Under the pieces are notes generated by a model. It ran no database searches. It was not told the origin of the DNA and saw only the letters and a list, made by a program, of their open reading frames with translations. Source: Butyrivibrio sp. (GTDB taxonomy: Bacteria; Bacillota; Clostridia; Lachnospirales; Lachnospiraceae). Taken from it: DNA of 36,365 nucleotides. Made by a program: the position numbers and the translations under genes. Location: positions 1 to 36,365 of the forward strand of contig SVFZ01000046.1 of assembly GCA_015056585.1 (NCBI GenBank), given 5' to 3'. Below, piece by piece: positions 17,812 to 28,300 of this stretch; position 1 is the first letter of the stretch, and the number at the start of each line of letters is the position of its first letter.

Positions 17812-18729
17812 TTAGTCCTCCTTTCCACCTATGAACTTAAATTCCATCACAGATACAAACAAAATTATAAAGAACAGGACGTAGGCAATTGCTGATGCAA
17901 AGCCGACCTGACGAGTTTCAAATCCAAATTTGTAAAGATACATTACTACGGTCTGCAGTGTTCCTCCGGGTTCGCCTGCAGTTGATGGTCCGCCTGCTCC
18001 GTTCATAAGAAACGGCAGGTCAAAGAGCTGAAGGCCACCGATAAGTGATGTTACAGCCACATACAGAAGGATCGGGCGCAAAAGAGGAAGTGTTATGCTT
18101 CCGAATACTTTCCATCTTCCGGCACCGTCTATAGCCGCTGCTTCAAAGTAATCGCCGGGTATTCCCTGAACACCGGCCATTAAAATGATAAAAGAGTTAC
18201 CAAACCACATCCAGGCCTGGATTACAGAGATTACTCCCCAGGCTGTGGATCTTTGTCCAAGCCAGTTTACCTGCTCCGAGACAATTCCTGATGCAAGCAG
18301 GATCTGGTTAAAGGTTCCGTATTTCCAGTCAAGAAGTGTCTTAAACAGGAAAGCTACGGAAGTTGCTGCTATTAAGTTGGGCAGATAATAAACAGCCCTG
18401 AAAATTGCCAGTCCTCTTATCTTGTACTTGATATCACTAAATACAATAGTTAAAAGAAATGCCAGTCCAAGCTGAAGAACTATGTTAAGGGACCACATTC
18501 TAACGGTGTTAAGCAATGAACGCCAGAAAAATTTGTCTTTTACCACCCTTATATAATTGGCAAGCCCCGTAAACTCAGGTTCTCCATATCCCTTATAGGT
18601 CGTAAAGCTAAGGTAAAGCGTCCTAAAAACGGGATAAACACTAAAGATGAGGAATACTATCACAAAGGGCAGGACAAACAGATAAGCTGCATTGTTCCTG
18701 TTCTTCTTTTTCTTACCTACTGCTCTCAT
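17812..18729 (-). CDS. CUT1 sugar ABC permease (MalF/UgpA type)
   Basis: 305 residues from ATG 18729; the frame opens with a TTG at 18741 that overlaps the GGGAGGG ribosome site, so the ATG is preferred. A lysine-rich cytoplasmic N-terminus is followed by six hydrophobic helices. The EAA loop EAAAIDGAGRWKVFGSITLPLLRPI lies around residues 197-221. Family role: first permease subunit of an oligosaccharide importer. It follows the binding-protein gene after about 100 bp that hold a strong hairpin, and is coupled to the second permease. Confidence 0.92.
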   Translation of the reverse strand: MRAVGKKKKNRNNAAYLFVLPFVIVFLIFSVYPVFRTLYLSFTTYKGYGEPEFTGLANYIRVVKDKFFWRSLLNTVRMWSLNIVLQLGLAFLLTIVFSDIKYKIRGLAIFRAVYYLPNLIAATSVAFLFKTLLDWKYGTFNQILLASGIVSEQVNWLGQRSTAWGVISVIQAWMWFGNSFIILMAGVQGIPGDYFEAAAIDGAGRWKVFGSITLPLLRPILLYVAVTSLIGGLQLFDLPFLMNGAGGPSTAGEPGGTLQTVVMYLYKFGFETRQVGFASAIAYVLFFIILFVSVMEFKFIGGKED

Positions 18730-18746
18730 TTTCCCTCCCAATTATT

Positions 18747-18780
18747 ACAGGGCGCTGCTTTAGTTGTGGCAGCGCCCTGT
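18747..18780 (-). promoter_or_regulatory. Intercistronic stem-loop between binding-protein and permease genes
   Basis: A perfect, GC-rich 12-bp stem (ACAGGGCGCTGC at 18747-18758 with GCAGCGCCCTGT at 18769-18780, 10-nt loop) with no T-run after it. It sits 49 bp after the binding-protein stop and just before the permease ribosome site. Such elements commonly protect the upstream message or damp downstream translation, giving more binding protein than permease. Confidence 0.6.
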
Positions 18781-18829
18781 ACCAACTCGTAATTATATTT
18801 ATAAAATGTTTTTTGCCATCAGCGCCCGA

Positions 18830-20254
18830 TTATCTCTCGATAGTGATCTCAGGATAGGTTGACTCAACTACATCATAGAACTCACTGATTGCTGTTTCCT
18901 TGTCTGCTTCGCCGGTCTTTACTGCTGTGCAGGCTGCTCCCCATGCATCGTTGATGATCTTGTCATAGCGAGTTACCTTTGAATAGTCAATGCCTGCTGC
19001 CTGCTCCTGCCAGAAGGAATACAGATGCTGTCCACCGTATACAGCGTTCTCATCATCCTTGTGCTTCTCAAGAACAGATACCAGTGAAACTGTGTCGCCT
19101 TCGGACTTTTCAATCCACCATTCAGCTGTGTTCTCATCAAGGGTTACCCACTTAAGGAAATCCCATGCCAGATCCTTGTGCTCAGACATTGCTGAAATGC
19201 CTATGAAAGTTCCCCCTCCGAAACCGTAGGCAGGGCCTGAGCAAACGCCCCACTTGCCTGATGTTTCACCAACATTATCTCTAAGTGTAAGTACTCCCCA
19301 GCTTGGAAGACCAAAAGCAAATACTTCTGTTTTATCAAGATCCTTGGTAGCCTCTGCAAAGCCTTCTGCATCCCATACGTTGATTGAATCGTCAGCATAG
19401 CTCTGAACTTCTGCTGTAAGGATTGGAACTGAACCTGCCATAGCCTGATACCACGGTGTAGACCACTGGTTAGCATATGCTGTAAGGTCGTTCTGATAAA
19501 GGTTAACCACAAGGTCCATGTAATCAAGACGAGCCTTGTCGAGGTTGAGCTTGTTATCTACAACCCATGCACTGTCTCCTGAGAAGTATCCCATCTCAGC
19601 GTCTGATGCAAAGATACGATAGCCGTTTGCTTTAAGCTTCTCAGCTGTATCAAGAATTGTTGGGTAGTCTTTAAAGAGTTTTCCGATCTCGTCAGGATCA
19701 TCTGTGCCGAATACTGTCTCTGCAATGTCTCTTCTGTAGTAGATTCCTGCAGGAGTGATCTGATAAGAGATTGCTCTCTGGATTCCCTCTGCGTCCTGTC
19801 CTACTTCCCAAACATAATCAACAATCTGGTCCTTGTAGTCCTGTGCATTGTATGGCGCCTGGTTAAGGTCCTCAAAATATCCTGCATCATAGAAGTCCTC
19901 AAGCATCTGAGGCTCACCTACGATGATATCCGGTGTTGTCTGTCCGCCGTTAAGTGCTGTCTGAACCTTTGTAACATAGTCTGCAGGTTCGATAACTACA
20001 GTCTCAATCTGAACATCGTGATCTTCTACATACTTCTCTGCGAAGGTCTGCAGGTCTTTTGCCAGTGTCCAGATAACCAGCTTTTCGCCGCTGGTACCAA
20101 CGGATTCTGTATTTGTGTTTTCAGCACTCTCAGCAGTATCTGCAGTCTCGGTGGATGTAGATGCTGTAGCACTGCTGCCATCGCTTCCGCATGCTGCAAG
20201 TGAAAGTGTCATAGCACCTGCAAGTATGCTTGCCATTGCCTTTTTAAATCTCAT
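18830..20254 (-). CDS. Sugar-binding lipoprotein of CUT1 importer
   Basis: 474 residues from ATG 20254; an in-frame TTG at 20272 overlaps the GGAGGGAGGA site and is rejected. Signal peptide MRFKKAMAS... with lipobox LAAC (Cys22), then a Ser/Thr/Ala/Glu-rich linker of about 40 residues. The mature domain is SBP family 1 (TALNGGQTTPDIIVGEP, YRRDIAETVFG, GFGGGTFIGISAMSEHKDLAWDFLKWVT). Family role: extracellular capture of an oligosaccharide for the permeases that follow. First gene of the importer transcript; no convincing -35 box is visible upstream, which fits an activator-dependent promoter. Substrate rhamnogalacturonan fragments is an inference from the neighbouring giant enzyme. Confidence 0.92.
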   Translation of the reverse strand: MRFKKAMASILAGAMTLSLAACGSDGSSATASTSTETADTAESAENTNTESVGTSGEKLVIWTLAKDLQTFAEKYVEDHDVQIETVVIEPADYVTKVQTALNGGQTTPDIIVGEPQMLEDFYDAGYFEDLNQAPYNAQDYKDQIVDYVWEVGQDAEGIQRAISYQITPAGIYYRRDIAETVFGTDDPDEIGKLFKDYPTILDTAEKLKANGYRIFASDAEMGYFSGDSAWVVDNKLNLDKARLDYMDLVVNLYQNDLTAYANQWSTPWYQAMAGSVPILTAEVQSYADDSINVWDAEGFAEATKDLDKTEVFAFGLPSWGVLTLRDNVGETSGKWGVCSGPAYGFGGGTFIGISAMSEHKDLAWDFLKWVTLDENTAEWWIEKSEGDTVSLVSVLEKHKDDENAVYGGQHLYSFWQEQAAGIDYSKVTRYDKIINDAWGAACTAVKTGEADKETAISEFYDVVESTYPEITIER

Positions 20255-20322
20255 AACTTGTCCTCCCTCCAATTACATATTGGTTACTTGTTATGAGCTT
20301 ATTTTAGGTTTGCGCAGAAAAT

Positions 20323-20361
20323 AAAAAAATGACACCTTTTTTGTTTTGGTGTCATTTTTTT
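20323..20361 (-). terminator. Intrinsic terminator after the ABC-F gene
   Basis: ATGACACC (20329-20336) pairs with GGTGTCAT (20348-20355), extended by seven A-T pairs on the outside (14 bp in all, 11-nt loop). It ends the ABC-F transcript 86 bp after its stop and would also work for plus-strand transcription. Confidence 0.8.
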
Positions 20362-20446
20362 ATAAGTTGCATGAAACCTCCGTCCATAGATATGAACTAG
20401 GATTCTTTTATGAATTGGTCCAGTATTTCTGCCGCAACTCCTATTA

Positions 20447-21985
20447 TTATCCTTGCAGTCCCTTATCTGTAAGGGTATAGGTCTTGGTGCATACTTCATC
20501 AATATATTTCCTGTCATGCGAAATACTGATCACTGCACCGGGAAAGGAGGCTATCATCTTCCTGATAACAGGTCCTGAAAGAGGCGAAAAATTTCTTGTA
20601 GGTTCGTCCAATATAAGGACATTTGCGTCTGAGAGACTCATCTTCAGCAGTAACACCTTCGCCTTCTGTCCGCCCGATAACTCTCTTATAGGATGGTCCA
20701 TTTCCTCCGCAGTGTATTTCAATGACCCGAGATACGTCCTGATGCGGGTACGTACACTCTTGTCCCCTGTGTCATCCAAAAATTCCACAGGAGTTACGTC
20801 AAGATTAAGAAGTTCCTCGTAGTTCTGCGGCATGTACTGAGCTTTTATATCTTTTCTGGAAAGCAGTTCCTCTGCCATCCGCTTAAGAAGTGTTGTCTTT
20901 CCGGCTCCGTTTGTACCTACAATGCAGATTTTCTCAGGTCCCCTGACTCTTAAAAAAATATCTTTTGCAAGTACCCTTGTTCCGTCAGGAGTCTTAAGCT
21001 CATCAAGTTTGTACTCAATAACCGTCTTACCAGCCGGCATTTGGGCGCTGTCATTTCCCAATTTGAAAAAGATTGCTTCCTCTTGCTCGGGCATTTTAGT
21101 CATGTTCTCATCTTCTTTTTCAAACCGCTTACCCATGGCCTTTACAGTGTGCATCTTATCTTTGAGGTTTTTTGCCACTGAATCTCGCGCTCCTTTGGAT
21201 ATATTGGTAAGTGCATGATCTACGCTGTTGTAAACTCTTGCGTATTTTTCATCACGACGCTTTTTCTCTTTCCTGTCGTTAATAGCCTGCTGCTCCTGCC
21301 TTTCGAAGTTCTCCGCTCTTCTTTCGATATAGTTTCTGTAATTATCCTTTACAACTGTGTATCTGCTCTTGGTCTTCCGCATGATCTGTTCGATGTGGAT
21401 TATCACGTTGGCCGTGTTCTCAATAAGAGTTTCATCATGGGATATAAAAAGAACTATGTGCTTCCATCCGTTAATGAGTTTCTCCAGGAGTTCTAAGGTG
21501 CTTATATCAATATCATTTGATGGTTCGTCCAAAAGCAGTACCGTAGGTTTATCCATCAAAAGCCGCATCAGCTGTGCTTTAACCTTCTCCCCGCCTGAAA
21601 GGCTTCCCATGTTCTGATCACTGTAAAAGAAATCTGCCGGCACCTGAAATTCCGCAGCCATTTCAGATAACTCTTTGGGATTCTTATCGTAAAAGAGCTG
21701 TGCCTGTGAGAAATATTCGTAAAGTGTTTTTGTTCTATCAGTTTCAGGTAGTTCCTGAGGAAGATATCCCAGCACCTCTTTGGCAGTTACTCTTTCCCCT
21801 TCACATTCCGTATACTCTGCAGCAAGTTCCGGATCATAGATCCATTTCATCAGAGTAGACTTACCATTCCCCTCTTCTCCGATGATTACCGCTTTATCTC
21901 CATCATTTAGTACCACGCTGAACTTTTCCAATATAATTCGCAGGTCGCCCCGATGTGTTATAGTTAAATCTTTAATCTGAAGCAT
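20447..21985 (-). CDS. ABC-F family ATPase (ribosome-protection / translation factor type)
   Basis: 512 residues from ATG 21985, preceded by AGGAGG; the frame is open 24 codons further but that part runs through the attenuator. There are two ABC domains and no membrane segment. Domain 1 has Walker A GEEGNGKST, signature LSGGEKVKA and LLLDEPSNDID. The basic linker of about residues 215-320 is the P-site tRNA-interaction region of ABC-F proteins. Domain 2 has Walker A GTNGAGKTT, signature LSGGQKAKV and an unusual LILDEPTRNFSPLS in place of the standard DEPTNHLD. Family role: binds the ribosome E site to relieve antibiotic or peptide stalling. The attenuator in front favours a resistance-type ABC-F. 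Its position inside the pectin locus appears coincidental. Confidence 0.85.
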   Translation of the reverse strand: MLQIKDLTITHRGDLRIILEKFSVVLNDGDKAVIIGEEGNGKSTLMKWIYDPELAAEYTECEGERVTAKEVLGYLPQELPETDRTKTLYEYFSQAQLFYDKNPKELSEMAAEFQVPADFFYSDQNMGSLSGGEKVKAQLMRLLMDKPTVLLLDEPSNDIDISTLELLEKLINGWKHIVLFISHDETLIENTANVIIHIEQIMRKTKSRYTVVKDNYRNYIERRAENFERQEQQAINDRKEKKRRDEKYARVYNSVDHALTNISKGARDSVAKNLKDKMHTVKAMGKRFEKEDENMTKMPEQEEAIFFKLGNDSAQMPAGKTVIEYKLDELKTPDGTRVLAKDIFLRVRGPEKICIVGTNGAGKTTLLKRMAEELLSRKDIKAQYMPQNYEELLNLDVTPVEFLDDTGDKSVRTRIRTYLGSLKYTAEEMDHPIRELSGGQKAKVLLLKMSLSDANVLILDEPTRNFSPLSGPVIRKMIASFPGAVISISHDRKYIDEVCTKTYTLTDKGLQG

Positions 21986-22017
21986 ATATCGCCCTCCTGT
22001 TCTGCTGCAATAATAGC

Positions 22018-22050
22018 AAAAAAGCCTATTCTGCATACGCAAAATAGACT
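22018..22050 (-). promoter_or_regulatory. Transcription attenuator in the ABC-F leader
   Basis: On the minus strand a 12-bp stem with two G-U pairs (22039-22050 with 22023-22034, loop of 4) is followed by six T (22018-22023 overlap). It ends 20 nt before the AGGAGG of the ABC-F gene. The upstream giant gene already has its own terminator at 22283-22311, so this one belongs to the ABC-F 5' leader. A second copy of GTCTATTT (about 22058-22065) upstream could pair with the 3' arm as an antiterminator. Confidence 0.7.
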
Positions 22051-22081
22051 CACACAAATAGACCTACTATGAACAGTCAGG

Positions 22082-22129
22082 CTAAAAATGCATGATAATC
22101 CAGTTTAAGCGTACACAAAACAGCCGCAT
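22082..22129 (-). CDS. Possible 15-codon leader peptide of ABC-F gene
   Basis: ATG at 22129 gives MRLFCVRLNWIIMHF and a TAG at 22082, about 30 nt before the attenuator stem. There is no good ribosome site. Even shorter is ATG at 22184 (MIIR, stop at 22170) behind AGGTGAAGGA. Either could serve as the stalling sensor of an attenuation device; neither is proven. The rest of 22130-22282 holds an AT-rich promoter-like area (TTGCAA then TAGTAT, 17 bp apart) and nothing else I recognise. Confidence 0.25.
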   Translation of the reverse strand: MRLFCVRLNWIIMHF

Positions 22130-22282
22130 AAGCAGCTAACAAATCTAAGTCGTGTTCACTCAAGCCAAATTATCTAATAATCATTCCTTCACCTAAACGC
22201 CAAGCGCTCTTTCTTTATATTTTTAAAATCGTAATAATACTAACATTCTTACTAACCGGTTGCAACCTTTTTCTCGCAAACT

Positions 22283-22311
22283 TAAAAAGCCCCCACCCAA
22301 AACAGGTGGGG
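22283..22311 (-). terminator. Intrinsic terminator of the giant RG-lyase gene
   Basis: Minus strand CCCCACC (22305-22311) pairs with GGTGGGG (22291-22297), followed by GCTTTTT. It starts 10 bp beyond the stop codon. Confidence 0.85.
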
Positions 22312-22320
22312 ACTCATATT

Positions 22321-25300
22321 TTACCATCTTCCGAAGATGGATCGCTTTGCTATAAATGCGCCGGTGGTTTCATCGAAGTGGTAGACATTAAAGAGTATCC
22401 ATACGATACCTCTCTGAACTACTCCACCGATTGCAAAGTACTGTACACCGTCAACAGTGAACCAGCCTGTGGTTGCTTTGCCGCTCTTCTCATTGAAGTG
22501 ATACAAAAGCTCTACGCCTCCAATGTTGATGTTAGTAAAGCCTTTCACCATGGCATGGGTCTGAGGATTGAAGTAATAGGTTCCAAACAGTGTGATAAGG
22601 AATCCATCGTGGATTATGTGGTTGAAGTCCGCATAATACTGCGCACCGTCTACACTAAAGGATCCTCTTACTGCCTTACCGTTTGAGCCAAAGTAGTAGG
22701 TCTTGCCTTTTACTGTGACAAAGCCTGTCTGCATTACACCAAGATCGTCTGCATCCTCGCTAAAGTAGTACAGGTTAGAGCGACTACTCATAAGTCCTGT
22801 CTGCGCCACACCATTCTTAGCATAATAGGTTCCCTCAGCCTCAGTTACAAAGCCATTTGCCAGCTTGTCTCCGTTTTTGTAAAAGACCTTGTTGCCTTCG
22901 GAATCTACTTCATAGTATGCATTGACATGCACGTTGATAAGCATTACTGCTTCGTTACAGGTCTCAGTCTCTTTTGCTGTTACTGTGATGATGGCATCAC
23001 CTGTTGAAACAAGGTTCAGTGTTCCATCCTCTGAAACTGTTACAACCTCCTCATTTGATGATGCATATGTAAGTGCGCCATCGCCTGAAGTTACGGCATT
23101 AAGCACATAGTTATTTCTTGCAAGGCTTAAGTTGTAGCTTGCTGTTCCGGTGATCTGCTGATCTACCTTAGGTACAACCACCTCTTTTGCCCTGATAATG
23201 ATAGCTCCCATACGGCTTGTGGTTGAGCCATCAAAGGTAAATGTAAGCTGTCCGTCTGTAACCTCTACATCTGAAAGAACTGCCCAGCTGTAGGTTCCTG
23301 CTGCATTGGAAACATTGTAGCTTATACCCTCTACTGCTCCCTTAACATTGCTCTTGTATACTGAGTTTGAAAGAACTTCTACCTGATATGTACCGTTCTT
23401 TACGTCAACCCAGAACTCCTGTCCTGCAGGAAGTGCAAAGTCTGTGTAAACATTTGCATCCAGTGCTCCCTCATAGGTAAATCCTTCGGATCTTCCCTGA
23501 GTGAACTGCTCATCATCGCTAAAGCCCCAGCCTTTTTCTGCTGTGTAGAAGCTGCCGAGCTCTGAAAGCTTTGTGGTTCCGTTCTTGGGATTAACTGTTA
23601 CTTCTGTCCAGCCTTCAGCGCTTGCGCCGGCCTTGATACCAAAATCAAACTTGTAAAGTGCCTGATAATCAACTGTGACTGTGAGGTTTGCGACTATCGT
23701 GCTGTTCTCGATGGCACCTGTTGTCTTGTAGGTTCCTACAGTATTTACATCTATTCCTGCAACGTCCCATACTACCGGAATGTCTTTTACGCTGCCACTC
23801 TTGAATGTAGCGCTTACAGTCTGTGGAAGCTTGCCGGAAGCATCGCCATCGCCAAGAACAATCTCTGCGAAGCTGTCTGCAACTGCTACCACATAGTCCT
23901 CAACAACATTAACTGTAAGTGTAATCTCAGCTTCTGCGTCATTTTCAACAGTTCCCGGAATCTCATAAACACCGACAACCGTTGTATCAAGTGCAGTTGT
24001 ATCCCATGTTACTTTCACATCATTACTTGTTCCGTTGAGGAATGTTGCCTTAACTGTTTCAGGCAGCTTAGCCTCCTGACCCTGAATTACTTCTACCGCA
24101 TCGAGCTGTGCATAGCCTGTAGCCTTGTTAGCCACAACGGTTACTGTAACTTCTACAGGGTTTGAATCATAGCCTCTTACATTTGCGTAAGCCTTGTATG
24201 TTCCAACGTTCTCAATATCAACTTCGTCAGCCTCGTAGCTTACTGAAACGGTCTGTGTCTTGCCATCAGCGTCTTTTACCTTAACAGTTCCTATGTTGGC
24301 CTTAAGAAGATCTGCTACTGTCTGTCCCTCTGCAAGAGGTGTGTCCTCAACCAGCTGCTGGTTCTGTAGTGCCTGTAACTGGTCAGCATCAATTGATGCG
24401 ATTGCAACAGTTGTAAGAACTGAGAGAGGGAGTGACTTATAACTTGTCTTACCATCTACAATTGCTGCTACCTTGTAAAGGTATGTTGTGTTTCCATCAA
24501 CAGTATCATCTACGTATGAGAATACTGTGTCAGCCGAAACTCCGGCTCCGTCCAAAGCACCACCTTGAGCTCCACTCTGTGCAGCCTCATACTCAGCAAG
24601 AGCCTCATCATAGTTTGCCGTCTTAATCTCAAAGCCTGTGAAGTACATTGCTGCATAGCCGTTCTTGGTAACTGTGTTAACAAGATTAAGCTTGCCGTCC
24701 GTAACTTCTACAGTCTGTGTTTCAGAGTAAGTGATCTTATCTGAATTACCATGTCTGAAGTCCGCAAACTCCACGCCCTCAGCTGTAAGCTTCTGGTAGG
24801 AAGCACCTGATCCGTTGTAGATATACTGTGTTACTTCATAGCTTCCGTTTGGAACATCAACAACAAATTCCGCAGTTCCGTTTGAAATCCATGCAAGAGC
24901 TGAATCATAGTAAAGATCGCTCTCTTCGCTATCAAGTGCTCCATAGGTCTTGTTTGAAATTGAAGAAACATCGCTAAATCCATAGCCCAGTTCTTCGCTG
25001 TACTCTGTAGATGCTGATACTGCTGTCCATCCGTCCTGAGTATTGCCTGCGCCGAAGTCAAACTTGTAATCAACAGGCTTTGTAACTGCCCCTTCACCGT
25101 CTGAACCGGTAGCTGTTCCTGCACCGGACTCACTCTTTGCCACCTGATCAAACTCTGCTACATCCTTGGAAGCAATAACCTCATACTCGCCTGCATTTCC
25201 TGTTTCATCAGCTATAGATCTGTAAATCACATATCCTGTGATCTCATGTCCAAAAAGTGCACCGTCATTAGCTGGTGTGAACTGAAGCTCAACAGATGAA

Positions 25301-28300
25301 GAGCTGACTTCTCCGGCTGAAAGAGCTGCAGTGATAAGTCCGTTAGATATAAGGTAACTTGTGTGTGCCGGCTGGTTGTAGCCAACGTTCTGCCATGCAA
25401 CACCCTCTCTGTACGCAAGATCTGTCAAAAGACAAGGAATCACATAGTCTGTCTGAATAGTAGTTGAATATACTCTGATCCTGCTATTGTCTCCTGCACA
25501 TCTTGCAATAATCTCCTCTCTCCAGTCGCCCAGGATATCAGCCACAAGTCCGAGATTTCCTTTAGTTCCGTTGCTGGTAAGAACCTGGCTTGACTCAAAG
25601 AGATTTACATTCTGTCCCTTCTCGTAATCCCATTTCTCAATGGTTGTTGTAAGCGGCGCATAAGCACCTGAATCAAAGGTATGATCCTGCATCTCTGCAA
25701 GGAGATCTCCATCCCAGTAAATTGAGAAGTTACTTGGAGGTGTTGCACCTTCATTTACTGTGATCATCGAGCTTCCTGAAGCATCGTTTGAATCATAGAT
25801 TCCTGAAAGAGATGAGAATACGTTTGCTGTTCTGGTATCCCATGAAGGCTCATCGGAACCGGTGTATGCAGGGTTTGCGATTGACCAGTACTCTGCTCCC
25901 TCGTATCTTGGGTCGATATCTGATGCAACGCCACGTCCTGTGTCTTTTCCCGTGTAGTAACCTGTGAGGATCTGACCTGTCTCAGCATCGTGGATTTCTA
26001 CATGGTATGCTGCATCGTCGTGCTCGTGGACATCCATTATTTCCAGTCCGTCTCGGCTTGGAACCCAGTCGCCAACGTGCTCTGCATCGCCGTGTCCGAG
26101 ACCTGTGCTGTAGAGAACCGAACCGTCGTTATCTACTGTAAGTGAACCGTAGATGATCTCGTCGCAGCCATCGCCGTCAACATCGTTAACAGCCAGTGCG
26201 TGGTTACCCTGCCCCTCATACTGAGCGCCTGCATTTAATGTATCAAACTGCCAGTAAACACCGATTGACTGTGTGCCGTCATCAGCAGTTGAAAGGTAAT
26301 ATGCTGTAAGGCATGTTCTTGTGTAGTAACCTCTTGCGAATACTGCAAAAGGAGTTGTTCCATTAAGGTATGCTGTGCCTGAGAGGAATCTGTCCACTCT
26401 GTTTCCGTAGGCATCGCCCCATGCAGATACAGAACCTCTTCCCGGAAGGTACTCAACAGTGTCGATTATGCTGCCGTCTTCACCGTTAAACATTGAGAAG
26501 TACTCAGGTCCATCAAGGACATATCCTGAGGAATTTCTATAGTCATTTTCAGATGCTATGGAAGCGGTATCGAGAGCTGCCATACTGCATGCACCAACAA
26601 ATCCCGTCTCATTCAGGTTGGCATCATAGGTTGTTGTTCCGTCTGCAGTCTTAACTGCGATCTCAGCCTTTCCGTCCGCATCGTAGTCCCATACCTGGAA
26701 CTGTGTGTAGTGCGCACCGGATCTGATGTTGATACCAAGATCGATTCTCCACATCAGTACAGCGCTTCCTGTTGCAAAATTGATGTCATAAGCATCAAGG
26801 AAGGTTGTTCCTGTGTAGCCTGAACCCGAGTTGTCTTTTGCATTACTTGGGTACCACTTAACAATGAGCTCAAGGTCTCCATCTCCGTTGAGGTCGCCCA
26901 CTGACATATCGTTAGCAGTGTAAGAAGCTGAGCTTCCATCAGGCATTGTCTGGTCTGAAGGCCTGTTCAACTTAAACTCCTGATACTGGTTGCTCCAAAC
27001 AGCTGTTGAAACAGAAGAAAGTCCAAGTGCTCCGTCATTAGAGCCTACGACTGTGTAGGTGTCAGATGCGCTTCCGCCCTCATCCACGCAGTTGGTAACC
27101 TTAAGGCCTTCTGCAATGGCTGCGCCATTTCTGTATACGGTAAAAGAGCTTGTGACATTTCCATTACTGTCGAGATCTTCGTCAAATGCTCTCCAGCTGA
27201 GATATACACCACTTGTAATCTCTTTTCCCTCAGCATCGGTTGCGCTGACTTTAGTCTCCGCACCTGCTCCGCCTGCCAGGTTGATTGCTACAAGTGCTCT
27301 TGATGAATAGTGCTCAAGTCCGCCTGCAACCAAGTTTCCTACAACCGGTGTGATGCATACATCTGACATCTCACCAAGTCCGCCTGCGTTCAGGGCTGCA
27401 ACCTTGTAGTAATAATGAATGTTTGTGTAAACTGTATCATCTGTATATGCTGTTGTCTTGGACTCACCGATCTTCTCATAGCCCTTGAATGCCTTGTCGC
27501 TCTCGGGCTTCTGTGAACGATAGATGATGTACTTAATAACATTCTCTGATGTAGGGTTTGCATCCCACTTAAGTTCTACATAATGCTGAAGCTCTGTCTG
27601 TCCTGCCTCAGGGCTTACACATACAAGATTAAGAGGGGCTGCCGGAACTTGTACACTCTCATCCAGCATTGACTGTGTTACCACGTTACTTGCAGGAGAC
27701 TCAACTCCCTCGGAGTTTGTGCAGGTCATGTAGTAGCTGTATGTTTCGCCCAGGTCAGCTACCATCGCACGACAGTCAAGCTCACTGTCAAGAAGCTCCT
27801 GTGCTGTAAATGTCTTAACAACGCTAAACTCAGCATCGCTCTCGGACTTCCTGTAAACTGTGTAGCTTGCCGCATCATCAACTGTTCCGAATGAAAGCAG
27901 GAAGTTTGCTGTTGATGCTGTAAAGCTAAGCTCAGTAATTGCAAGGTTAGAAGGTGCTGTAAGAAGGCTTGTAATTGTAAGACCGTTTATGTAGTTGTTT
28001 GATCCGCCAACGGTAATATTGAGCTGACCATCTGTTACAGCCACTGTTCCCGTGCAGCTTGCAAGTGCCTGCTTGGTTGCTATTGAACCAAATGTCACTC
28101 CTTCCGCATTGTAAGAAACCTTAATAGTGCTGGTTCCCGGAAGAAGGTCACATGCATAAACAGTAACTTCGTAAGAGCCGTTTGGAAGATCCACTGCAAA
28201 TTCGCCTGCTCCCAGGTTGAAGTCATCAGCCATGTCTGAAGCATCTTTATTGCCGTTTCCACTTCTGTATCTTCCATTTCCCGGAGCTGTTATCCAGCCA

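Noticed and set aside
21985-22057. N-terminal extension of the ABC-F protein to 22057
   Set aside because: It would be translated through the terminator hairpin; AGGAGG at 21993-21998 places the start at 21985.
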